DNA of 29,173 nt from DASYAN01 sp036501345. Lineage in GTDB: Bacteria; Chloroflexota; Ktedonobacteria; Ktedonobacterales; Ktedonobacteraceae. The notes beneath the pieces were generated by a model. That model was not told the origin of the DNA and searched no databases. It saw nothing but the letters and a program-made list of their open reading frames with translations. Shown here one piece after another: positions 8,557 to 15,364 of this stretch. Within the stretch, counting starts at the first letter, position 1, and each line of letters begins with the position of its first letter. Where the stretch lies: NCBI GenBank assembly GCA_036501345.1, contig DASYAN010000114.1, forward strand, positions 1 through 29,173, in the 5' to 3' direction. The position numbers and the translations under genes were made by a program.

Positions 8557-8928
8557 CATTCCCCTGAAGAAATCTATGGGGTTCTTCCCTCACCCATCGA
8601 GCTTGCCACTGTCCATTGCTGATACAGCAGTAGAGGTTCGGTGTCCAGAAGCGTTATGTTTAGCCATTATAAAATAAATATCTATGATGCCATTATGATG
8701 GTATCATAGATATTTGTCGATAATTATGGGTCTTAGTATTTCCTAGCTTCAATCCTCGTTTCAATCCTCAGCAGTCCCTAGAGAGCCGCTGCAACACCTG
8801 CCCCGAAACGAACAGGCTAGGATCAGGATACGACAGATTGTGTGGTCACGCAATACCTAGCCTTTTCCGAAAAGATTGCGCGTATTATGCACTAGGCTTT
8901 TGCAAGCAGGTGAGGCCACAAGCCTCTT
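8557..8928. other. Gap between convergent kinase-WD40 and aldolase genes
   Basis: Holds the strong hairpin at 8676-8716 and a small one (GAGGC/GCCTC) at 8912-8926 right after the aldolase stop. Otherwise I see no gene. Confidence 0.5.
8676..8716. terminator. Bidirectional terminator after the kinase-WD40 gene
   Basis: AAATATCTATGAT pairs perfectly with ATCATAGATATTT, extended by GCC/GGT near the loop. It lies between convergent genes and can serve both strands. Confidence 0.65.
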
Positions 8929-9852
8929 TTACTGGATAGATCCTTCGTAGATTCCCATAACCGTACCAAGGAACTTTAATGCATCTTCCTTCTTGCGTTG
9001 GAAAGAGTTGCGTCCGATGATCGACCCAAAGCCACCGCCATCACGAATGGCACGAGCCTCATTAAAGACCTGCTCATCAGCGGCAGCAGCCCCCCCTGAG
9101 AAGATCACAATACGCCGACCATTAAAGGCGCTCTGGATCACATTCTGGACGCGATTGGCCAGATTAGCGACGGGGATCTCATATTTTTGATAGACTTTCT
9201 GGTTCTCAGGCAGTTCGACCTTTGGGCTAGGCAGTTTTACTTTGATGATATCAGCTCCTAGTTGAGCAGCAATTTGAGCGGCATAGGTCACAACATCGAT
9301 GGCAGTCTCACCTTCTTTACTGAGGCTGCTGCCACGAGGATATGACCAGACGACGGTTGCTAGTCCCGCCGATTTTGCCTCCAGTGTCAACTCACGCAAC
9401 TGTTCGTACATCTCCGTACGCTCAGTAGATCCTGGATAAATAGTGAAGCCGACTGCAACACAGCCTAAGCGTAGTGCATCTTCCACACCTGCCGTCAGAG
9501 CAGAAATGGGGTCCTTTTCATCATTGAGCACATCGTGGCTATTGCACTTCAAAATCAAAGGAATCTCGCCCGCAAAATCGGCAACGCCAGCCTCGATAAA
9601 ACCTAGAGGAGCTGCATATGCATTACAGCCAGCCTCAATAGCCAGCTGAAAATGATACCGAGGATCGTAGGCTGCAGAGTTTGGTGCAAAGCTACGAGCA
9701 GGACCATGCTCAAAACCTTGATCTACTGGCAAAATCACCATCTTTCCGCTACCAGCCAGTCGTCCATGATTGAGCATGCGGGCTAGATTAGTACGAATAC
9801 CTGGATTTTCGCTGTTATACCAGCTCAGAATTTCTCGAATACGGTCATTCAT
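8929..9852 (-). CDS. Class I fructose-bisphosphate aldolase (DhnA/FbaB type)
   Basis: A 307-residue TIM-barrel aldolase of the archaeal/bacterial DhnA type, which cleaves fructose 1,6-bisphosphate to two triose phosphates (or does the reverse in gluconeogenesis) through a Schiff base. Features seen: VILPVDQGFEHGPARSF at ~38-54, the Schiff-base lysine region GADIIKVKLPSP, the phosphate-binding GGAAAADEQ, and GFGSIIGRNSFQR near the end. AAGGAAAAAGGAC precedes the ATG at 9852. No membrane segment; cytosolic. It stands alone, behind a palindrome that overlaps its probable promoter, so sugar- or redox-responsive control is plausible. A related aldolase (e.g. LsrF- or ADH-synthase-like) is less likely given the motif set. 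An fbaB label would also be defensible. Confidence 0.87.
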   Translation of the reverse strand: MNDRIREILSWYNSENPGIRTNLARMLNHGRLAGSGKMVILPVDQGFEHGPARSFAPNSAAYDPRYHFQLAIEAGCNAYAAPLGFIEAGVADFAGEIPLILKCNSHDVLNDEKDPISALTAGVEDALRLGCVAVGFTIYPGSTERTEMYEQLRELTLEAKSAGLATVVWSYPRGSSLSKEGETAIDVVTYAAQIAAQLGADIIKVKLPSPKVELPENQKVYQKYEIPVANLANRVQNVIQSAFNGRRIVIFSGGAAAADEQVFNEARAIRDGGGFGSIIGRNSFQRKKEDALKFLGTVMGIYEGSIQ

Positions 9853-9946
9853 GTCCTTTTTCCTTAATCCACTTATCTTCGAATACTACCTTCCATCCAG
9901 ATAATCGCCAAGTGATAGTCACATTAGCGGTATTTCTGAATGCAGA

Positions 9947-9984
9947 ATTATAGAAAGCACAGCTTGCCACGAACCTCGTGGCAA
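9947..9984 (-). promoter_or_regulatory. Aldolase promoter with overlapping inverted-repeat operator
   Basis: On the minus strand a perfect -10 TATAAT lies at 9952-9947, ~95 bases before the aldolase start. Just upstream TTGCCACG and CGTGGCAA (9964-9984) form an 8-bp inverted repeat with a 5-base gap. It covers the -35 position, where no good TTGACA is seen. This is the layout of a dimeric repressor or activator site. Confidence 0.5.
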
Positions 9985-10194
9985 TTCCACCCATATTGTA
10001 TCACCAAAATAGCGATGAGCATGCCTTCACGTTTATCAATGAAATAATACAGTTTTCCTGCCTCCATGATCGAGAATATCTTGTAGTATCATCTGTAGTA
10101 TGGTGTATTTATTAGTAGGAAATTAGAATAGAAAGTTCTAGTATCTAGTATGAAATTGTCCCTATTTCCCCCTGGCAGGATATGCAAACTTTTC

Positions 10195-10278
10195 CTATAA
10201 TATGCCAGAAGATCATTGTTGAATGTGATCAATTAAGAGCAGAGGAGTCCCGGCTGGATTGACAGAAGGGGCTCTTTT
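10195..10278 (+). ncRNA. Candidate short RNA or attenuated leader
   Basis: A TATAAT at 10195 is followed by ~75 bases that can fold into GATCA/TGATC and then a terminator-like stem AAGAGC/GCTCTT ending in TTTTA at ~10277. No reading frame fits inside. It lies ~300 bases before the coiled-coil gene and may be a small RNA or an attenuated leader of it. The -35 is poor. No known RNA family is recognised. Confidence 0.3.
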
Positions 10279-10445
10279 AGGTATACTTTGAACGTCTATT
10301 CGTCTGAAGTGCGGCATCAAGCTGGTAAAATGGAATTTGTCTTGTATATACTTGATTGCCCCTCTTGAACGAAAATACATAACTTGTCTCTATAGACCAA
10401 CTCTTCTTGGGAAGGAACAAAATAGTTGCGAGAAGCAAGAAATAC

Positions 10446-10480
10446 CAGGGGAACCTGTAGCTGAAGCTAGGGTTTGCGGG
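10446..10480 (+). repeat. Weak IS200/605-like left-end relic
   Basis: CAGGGGAACCTGTAGCTGAA followed by GCTAGGGTTTGCGGG resembles, with gaps, the left-end hairpin seen at 28055-28095 (minus) and 18289-18328. It also forms an AGCT-centred hairpin. The match is weaker than for the others. Confidence 0.25.
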
Positions 10481-10574
10481 TGGTATGACTTGTACTTCAG
10501 AATGTATTCCATTACGCGGACAATTGTCCTTCCCCATGCATAGATGTAGAGGTATCTACAATTGGAGAATTTTG

Positions 10575-11084
10575 ATGAGTAGTAAAAGCTTCGACCTTAT
10601 CACGCAGGAATTGGTGAAACACCAACAGACCATGGAAATACTGCAAGCTGAAAACCGAGAGTTGCGTCAGCAACTTACGGACCTACGAACTGGTCGAGGC
10701 GTTTTTATTGAAATCAATGGGAAACGCTTTCCACTGAATGCATCCTTCCTTTCGCAGATCTCTAGCGTACAGTCATCCTCTTCGGTGCAACAAGAAGCGA
10801 GCCCTTTGATAGCTGATAAGCCAACGACAGCAATCTCTAAATTATCATCGGTAGAGGCAGCAAAAAGTGTCTCGCCGTCACAAAATAGGAAACAGACAGA
10901 AACAGGCAGCTCAACCTTCCTGGAAGAGGCTATGATTAGTGAGTTCGCATCTGCTCTGTCCTCTCCCGTGACAGGATTACAAGATCCAATCAAACAACGG
11001 GAAGAGTACAAGCAGGAAAAGAGCGAGGAGGAGCAAAAGGCAGTACTTCGTCGTGACCTCATGGGAAGCTACCTGCTGGACTGA
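10575..11084 (+). CDS. Hypothetical coiled-coil protein
   Basis: 169 residues from the ATG at 10575, preceded by TTGGAGA. The frame opens earlier, but that part looks non-coding. Residues ~1-40 form a heptad-patterned coiled coil (LITQELVKHQQTMEILQAEN, RELRQQLTDLRTG), followed by VFIEINGKRFPLNASF, a short beta-like motif. The rest is a Ser/Thr/Gln-rich, probably disordered linker ending in a charged helix (REEYKQEKSEEEQKAVLRRD). No signal peptide or membrane segment. I do not recognise a family. A soluble oligomeric scaffold or adaptor would fit the composition, but that is a guess. Codon use looks normal for the window, which supports it being real. Confidence 0.6.
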   Translation: MSSKSFDLITQELVKHQQTMEILQAENRELRQQLTDLRTGRGVFIEINGKRFPLNASFLSQISSVQSSSSVQQEASPLIADKPTTAISKLSSVEAAKSVSPSQNRKQTETGSSTFLEEAMISEFASALSSPVTGLQDPIKQREEYKQEKSEEEQKAVLRRDLMGSYLLD

Positions 11085-11121
11085 GATCTTTTCAGATTAT
11101 GCCATCTTTGGTGATCTTCCA

Positions 11122-11164
11122 AGAACAGAGGAGAAACACAGAATACATGTTTTCCCTCTGTTCT
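11122..11164. terminator. Bidirectional terminator
   Basis: AGAACAGAGGAGAAACA against TGTTTTCCCTCTGTTCT forms a stem of ~16 bp in the gap between the convergent coiled-coil and zinc-ribbon genes. Confidence 0.7.
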
Positions 11165-11174
11165 ATCTTTGCGC

Positions 11175-12581
11175 CTATTTGATTTGGAATTGGATTGTGG
11201 CTTGCTGGGTTGCTGGTGTAACATTATTGCTGGCGAGCAATATGAGGGTAAAATTGGTACTACTCTGTGGCATCGCGAATGTAGCAGTAGCTGTTTGCCC
11301 TGTCGCCTGAGCAGGAAAGGTTACAGGTACATTATTATCAGTAGGTGCACCTGTAGTTTGACCTGATTGCAAGCGAATGTAGTCAGAAGGGACAGCGCTA
11401 ACATCAGTTGAAGAGTTGTTGTCTATTTTGAATGTTACCGTGACAAAGACTTTTCCTGCATCAGCCTGCTTTCCCTGAAAACTCAAATCAGCTTCCGCTT
11501 TTGTGACTGTCCATACCGTTGCACCATACTGTGCATGTTGATTGGGGCTGACTACTTTTGGTTGATATTTGCTCAAGTCTGCGTTTGCCTTCAGAGGAAC
11601 CATAATTTGCGCTTCTGTGCTTTGCCCTACTTGTAGTACTAAAGTACTTACATCGATATTCGTAGCTGTTGCGAAATCAACCCAGTTTGTTCGTGAGACA
11701 TCTCCTTGCATTGCACTGGATTGGTTCGTAGCAATAGGCTGAGCAGTTGTTCCATCAGGCAATTGCAGAATGAAAGCTTGTGTGGGGTCGTAGCTAGAGT
11801 AGTTACTATGGGTGTTCACTTCTTTAAGATCAATGCGTAATACTCCAGATTGAGCCTCAGAATTGGCATCATCCGAGAAGTTTTCTGCTTGTTTGGCATC
11901 AGTAATCGATATCTGCACACTATCGTAAATGAAAGACAACGGTTTGGAAAAAGTAACTGTCTTGGCAGATACTGATCCTGGTGTATTATCACTGGTATTA
12001 TTACTGTTGTTGCTACTTCCTGTAGTATTATTGCTTGTTTGCGTCTGGGAAGGTGAGTTTTTAGATGTAAAAGTCCGGTAAGCAACGCCAATGCCCAATA
12101 AAACAATCACTAGCAGAATAATCATTAGCGAGCCTCGCCTTCGTCTTCTTTGCGGACGGGCAAAACTTGGTACGGCCTGAAAATTGCTTGCTGGCGGCTG
12201 CTGGTATCCTGATGAGGCTTGGTATCCCTGTGGGGAAAGATTTCCTGGAGATAGCTGACTACCCGGTGCTGACGGTTGGTATCTCTGCGGAAGCTGTGGC
12301 TGCGATGTGTATGGATCGGGGACATACGCATCGGGTGGTGGTGGTGGCGTAAGCCGTGGCGCTACATCTTGGGTCTGTGGAGGAGTGTTGGCACCGGGCG
12401 AGATTACGTGCGTCGTTGGTGCCATCGGCACAGCCCCTGGAACTGTGGCGTTCGTCGGTCCCAATTCAGTTGGCTGGTTTATATCAGCGTCGGCTAGCGC
12501 TCCACAGTTACCACAAAAATGTTGTCCTGCTGCTAGAGGGGTTCCACAGTTAGAACAGAAACGCGTTGGCTGCTGTGCCAT
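11175..12581 (-). CDS. Zinc-ribbon, single-pass membrane protein with extracytoplasmic beta domain
   Basis: 468 residues in three parts. Residues 9-26 are a zinc ribbon, CSNCG...CGNCG. Residues ~30-143 are a Pro/Gln/Tyr-rich disordered linker with repeated 'PQGYQ/SGYQ' units. Then comes a basic stretch RRRRR (145-149) and one membrane helix (MIILLVIVLLGIGVAY, ~152-168), placing the N-terminus in the cytosol by the positive-inside rule. After a Ser/Thr/Asn-rich stalk, residues ~205-468 are beta-rich, resembling the DUF4352-type immunoglobulin-like domains found outside the membrane in Gram-positive-like bacteria. The start at 12581 is fixed by the zinc ribbon directly after it and AGGAGA upstream. 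The function is unknown; the plan suggests a sensor or envelope-binding protein. Confidence 0.8.
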   Translation of the reverse strand: MAQQPTRFCSNCGTPLAAGQHFCGNCGALADADINQPTELGPTNATVPGAVPMAPTTHVISPGANTPPQTQDVAPRLTPPPPPDAYVPDPYTSQPQLPQRYQPSAPGSQLSPGNLSPQGYQASSGYQQPPASNFQAVPSFARPQRRRRRGSLMIILLVIVLLGIGVAYRTFTSKNSPSQTQTSNNTTGSSNNSNNTSDNTPGSVSAKTVTFSKPLSFIYDSVQISITDAKQAENFSDDANSEAQSGVLRIDLKEVNTHSNYSSYDPTQAFILQLPDGTTAQPIATNQSSAMQGDVSRTNWVDFATATNIDVSTLVLQVGQSTEAQIMVPLKANADLSKYQPKVVSPNQHAQYGATVWTVTKAEADLSFQGKQADAGKVFVTVTFKIDNNSSTDVSAVPSDYIRLQSGQTTGAPTDNNVPVTFPAQATGQTATATFAMPQSSTNFTLILLASNNVTPATQQATIQFQIK

Positions 12582-13016
12582 ATTTTAATTCTCTCCTTAC
12601 TGCAATGTGGCTCACACACATCGTATGTGAGCCAGAGTACCTACGATATCAACGTTTGAGCAATGGCATTCTAGAAGACGAATATGGAGCTCGAGTCAGG
12701 GTTTCTCTAGGACTTTTAGGCCGTCTCAACCAGACCTCAGCTTTTACTATTGCAATAGTATATATCTTCTAGGACTTATTGAAACTTTTTTGAATCATGC
12801 ACATCAATATGATTTACTGGGTAGTGAGGATTCAGCTTCCCATTTCGATGCTTTTCCTGGCTGTACCCTTATTAGATAGTGTGCAGAAGCTTGTAACTGT
12901 TATTTGTGGTTACGTTGCATTTAGTGATATTTTAGCATCGGAATATATCTGTAATAAAAAAGGTCAAGTGCGAGAAGTAAACCCTCTTCTTTAAAGAAAG
13001 GATTTAATACACTAGT
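12582..13016. other. Divergent intergenic region of the zinc-ribbon and FkbM-like genes
   Basis: AT-rich non-coding DNA. It holds the palindrome at 12745-12760, flanked by two copies of TCTAGGACTT (about 12706 and 12768). No gene is supported. Confidence 0.5.
12745..12760. promoter_or_regulatory. Perfect 16-bp palindrome, possible operator
   Basis: TACTATTGCAATAGTA is a perfect palindrome with no loop, so it is better suited to binding a protein dimer than to folding as RNA. It lies ~165 bases upstream of the zinc-ribbon start and ~255 upstream of the FkbM-like gene. Confidence 0.4.
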
Positions 13017-14072
13017 ATGTCGTACTTTATGAGTTTTGAGCGATATTCAGAGATGAGAAGAGATAATCCACCTTTTGTTGTGCAAATTGGTGCCCATGAT
13101 GGGAAATTTCAAGATCCTCTCTATCATTATTTCAAAGCGGAAGGTTGGTACGGGTTATTGGTAGAGCCTCTTGCTGATATATTTAGCAAGTTACAGGAAA
13201 CATATGCAGATTGCACTGATCGTTTATCTTTTGCACAAGTAGCTATTGTAGATCCTGCATTTGTAGATCAGACTGGATATACTGTCATGATTAGGCCAGA
13301 CTCGAATTTGATTCAGACTGGTAAGTTGCCAGAATGGGCGAAAGGTATTGCTACAGTATTAAACAATAATATTACGCATTATACGGCTATAGGTCAGCTG
13401 TTGCAAAATTCTAATGGACAAATAGTAACGGAGAGAGTTCCAGCTATTACGTTTGATGGTTTACTGTTAAAGTACGATATAAGAGCAGTTGATATTGTAC
13501 AGATAGATGTAGAAGGAAATGATAGTGTGGTACTTCGCCAATTCCCTTTTGATCGCTATCAACCTGATATTATTAACCTTGAAATTTTAGGTCTGCCTCC
13601 TGAGGAGAGGAAAGCTACTCAGGAACTAGTGACTACAAAAGGGTATGTATTTATTACTCATGGTTTAGATTTGCTTGCTATTCACGAAACAATATTGTCA
13701 AAGATGATCAGATTTGAAGAGAAGGAGCTTTACCAAAATTATGTTGAGAGAGGTCTCATTATTGATGGTGATAAGCTTCCTTGTGTGATTGCAATGCTAG
13801 GGGAAGCTGTAGGGCAAATTATGGGCTTTTTTGTCAATGATTCCTCTAAGTCTGTAAAGGGACATTTTCAAGATGGATATGAAGAAGTCTTGGAAAAACG
13901 GCAGGAACCAAATAGCGATCTTGCAATGATCTCTCTTGCTTCTATGAAGCCATATTTCAGTGACAAGCAAGCGCTTGTTTCTTTTTTAAAGGAAGAGTTA
14001 CCTAATATAGCCAAAAAAGAAGCACTATGGCAGAAAATAGTCAATATGGGGGTTGGTGGAGGAGAGATGTGA
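13017..14072 (+). CDS. FkbM-family SAM-dependent methyltransferase-like protein
   Basis: 351 residues. The first ~220 match the FkbM methyltransferase plan: PFVVQIGAHDGKFQDPLY (SAM-binding motif I), GLLVEPLADIF (acidic end of strand 2), VPAITFDGLLLKYDI and VDIVQIDVEGNDSVVLRQF. FkbM enzymes O-methylate sugars or polyketides. The C-terminal ~130 residues are not recognised. GAAAGGA lies at 12997-13003; a second in-frame ATG at 13029 is possible. The gene is visibly AT-richer than its surroundings, uses many A/T-ending codons, and stands next to an equally AT-rich PIG-L gene, both hinting at transfer. The acceptor is unknown; a cell-surface glycan is the likeliest class. Confidence 0.75.
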   Translation: MSYFMSFERYSEMRRDNPPFVVQIGAHDGKFQDPLYHYFKAEGWYGLLVEPLADIFSKLQETYADCTDRLSFAQVAIVDPAFVDQTGYTVMIRPDSNLIQTGKLPEWAKGIATVLNNNITHYTAIGQLLQNSNGQIVTERVPAITFDGLLLKYDIRAVDIVQIDVEGNDSVVLRQFPFDRYQPDIINLEILGLPPEERKATQELVTTKGYVFITHGLDLLAIHETILSKMIRFEEKELYQNYVERGLIIDGDKLPCVIAMLGEAVGQIMGFFVNDSSKSVKGHFQDGYEEVLEKRQEPNSDLAMISLASMKPYFSDKQALVSFLKEELPNIAKKEALWQKIVNMGVGGGEM

Positions 14073-14161
14073 AGAATTTATAGAGTAAGTAATAAGAAGA
14101 ACATAATTATAAACATAGAACAGTGTCTTTTAATAGGTGAGGTTATAGGGACTCTTTGAAA

Positions 14162-14201
14162 GTAAAGAGATCCTAGTATGCTTTTTCTAGGCTCTCTTTA
14201 C
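14162..14201. terminator. Bidirectional terminator
   Basis: GTAAAGAGATCCTAG and CTAGGCTCTCTTTAC form a ~14-bp stem around a T-rich loop, between the convergent FkbM-like and PIG-L genes. Confidence 0.7.
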
Positions 14202-14228
14202 GAATGCACGTTATGGGTATAAAATAGA

Positions 14229-14963
14229 CTAGGGATTATATGTTAGATGAAATTCTTCTGCATATTGTATTTGGTGTCTTTGGCCAATTTTCTCAGCTCT
14301 TTGTTTTACGTATTCTCCTATTCTATCAATCCTATCGCCGAGTTGGCTCTCATGGGATCGTAATGCCTGTATTTTTGCATCAATTGTCTCACTAACATCA
14401 ACAACATGATTAGCAAAGGGGGTGCCAACAATATAGATTTCAGATACTTTGTGGGGATGTAATTTCTCCTCTGTAAATAATTCAGGAAAATCCCACGGGT
14501 TTTGGCATGCTGGATATATTGCATCTAACGTAGCTTCACCTACTATACGATGATCAATATGGTGAGCACCGAGAGCGAGGGCTGGTTGCCAAACACGTTC
14601 TGGTGATTGACAAATAACACGTGAGGGACGGTAACGACGCATTTCGCGTACAAGATCTCGGCGCAATACACGTGGCTCTAATTGGCTGTCAGGGTATCCT
14701 AAGAAGATAACCTTTTTTACTCCCAATGTGGCAGCAGCTTTCTCTTGCTCACGTTTTCTTATATCGATTATTTGCTGTCGAGCTTCCATACTTACGTCTT
14801 GGGCATCATCTGGACCGCCGCCGCCACCATTGGTGCAAATAATATAATAAACTTCCCATTCATCTTTAATCCAAGTTGCAACAGTTCCTGCAGCCATAAA
14901 CTCAGCATCATCAGCGTGTGCAGCAATCACCATTGCAACCCTGTTTAGCTCTTGTGAAGCCAT
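14229..14963 (-). CDS. PIG-L/LmbE-family deacetylase
   Basis: 244 residues of the zinc-dependent N-acetylglucosaminyl deacetylase family, which removes acetyl groups from GlcNAc-type sugars (GlcNAc-PI, mycothiol and bacillithiol precursors, glycopeptide sugars). The metal motif reads AAHADDAEF at ~14-22; the family norm is AHPDD, so Pro is replaced by Ala while His-Asp-Asp are kept. The second metal site is GAHHIDHRIVGEATLDA. VIFLGYPDSQ and the ending HQIQYAEEFH are family-typical. AAGGAAG lies 8 bases before the ATG. No signal peptide; cytosolic. It is AT-rich like its convergent neighbour, with which it may form a glycan-modification pair. The substrate cannot be told from the sequence. Confidence 0.85.
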   Translation of the reverse strand: MASQELNRVAMVIAAHADDAEFMAAGTVATWIKDEWEVYYIICTNGGGGGPDDAQDVSMEARQQIIDIRKREQEKAAATLGVKKVIFLGYPDSQLEPRVLRRDLVREMRRYRPSRVICQSPERVWQPALALGAHHIDHRIVGEATLDAIYPACQNPWDFPELFTEEKLHPHKVSEIYIVGTPFANHVVDVSETIDAKIQALRSHESQLGDRIDRIGEYVKQRAEKIGQRHQIQYAEEFHLTYNP

Positions 14964-15364
14964 AAATTATGCTTCCTTCCTTGTGCTTTCGTCGAATTGA
15001 AACTCTTCTCATATTATAATCTTATCACAAGTATTTTTGTCAAAGTAAAAGGGAGCATCACCCTTATTGAGTCCTACCTGTACTCTCCGTCGCAGCTTTG
15101 GATTGTGGAAACACTCCAAAAGCAAAGAGGCTTTTCAAAGCTACGACCAACCTTTCGTAGGGTGTGGGCTAAACCGTTTTGTCCAGTCACAATGGATAAT
15201 GTCTGAAAGAGGAACATTTGTTCATATGGTCTGCAAGTGGTATAATTTAGAGACACTTGAAAAAATTTCTATGCATATCTGGGCAAGAAGGGAAGGGTGC
15301 TTTCTATAATGAGTGTGAGTGCATGTTCTTTTGCCCAGATAAAATTTGCCATCGGAGTCACAGC
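14964..15364. other. Divergent promoter region of PIG-L and uvrB genes
   Basis: Minus-strand TATAAT at 15018-15013 with TTGACA at 15043-15038 (19-base spacer, longer than ideal) may drive the PIG-L gene. The uvrB promoter is at 15212-15246. No gene is supported here; the frame in phase with uvrB from 15257 lacks a ribosome site. Confidence 0.45.
15212..15246 (+). promoter_or_regulatory. uvrB promoter with LexA (SOS) box
   Basis: A -35 TTGTTC at 15218-15223 and a perfect -10 TATAAT at 15241-15246 are 17 bases apart. GAACATTTGTTC (15212-15223) is an exact GAAC-N4-GTTC, the core of the LexA/DinR box of Gram-positive bacteria, and covers the -35. LexA bound there would block the polymerase until DNA damage triggers its cleavage. 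That this host's LexA uses this motif is an inference, though the position before uvrB supports it. Confidence 0.7.

Larger units (their letters stand above)
9853..10574. other. 720-base non-coding stretch with regulatory elements
   Basis: Contains the aldolase promoter/operator (9947-9984), a possible short transcription unit (10195-10278) and a degenerate IS-end-like hairpin (10446-10480). Short frames at 10277-10537 (-) and 10337-10543 (+) show no family resemblance and are not called. Confidence 0.5.

Noticed and set aside
10277..10537. 86-residue minus-strand frame with one hydrophobic stretch
   Set aside because: No family resemblance and it overlaps the candidate RNA terminator and relic hairpin.
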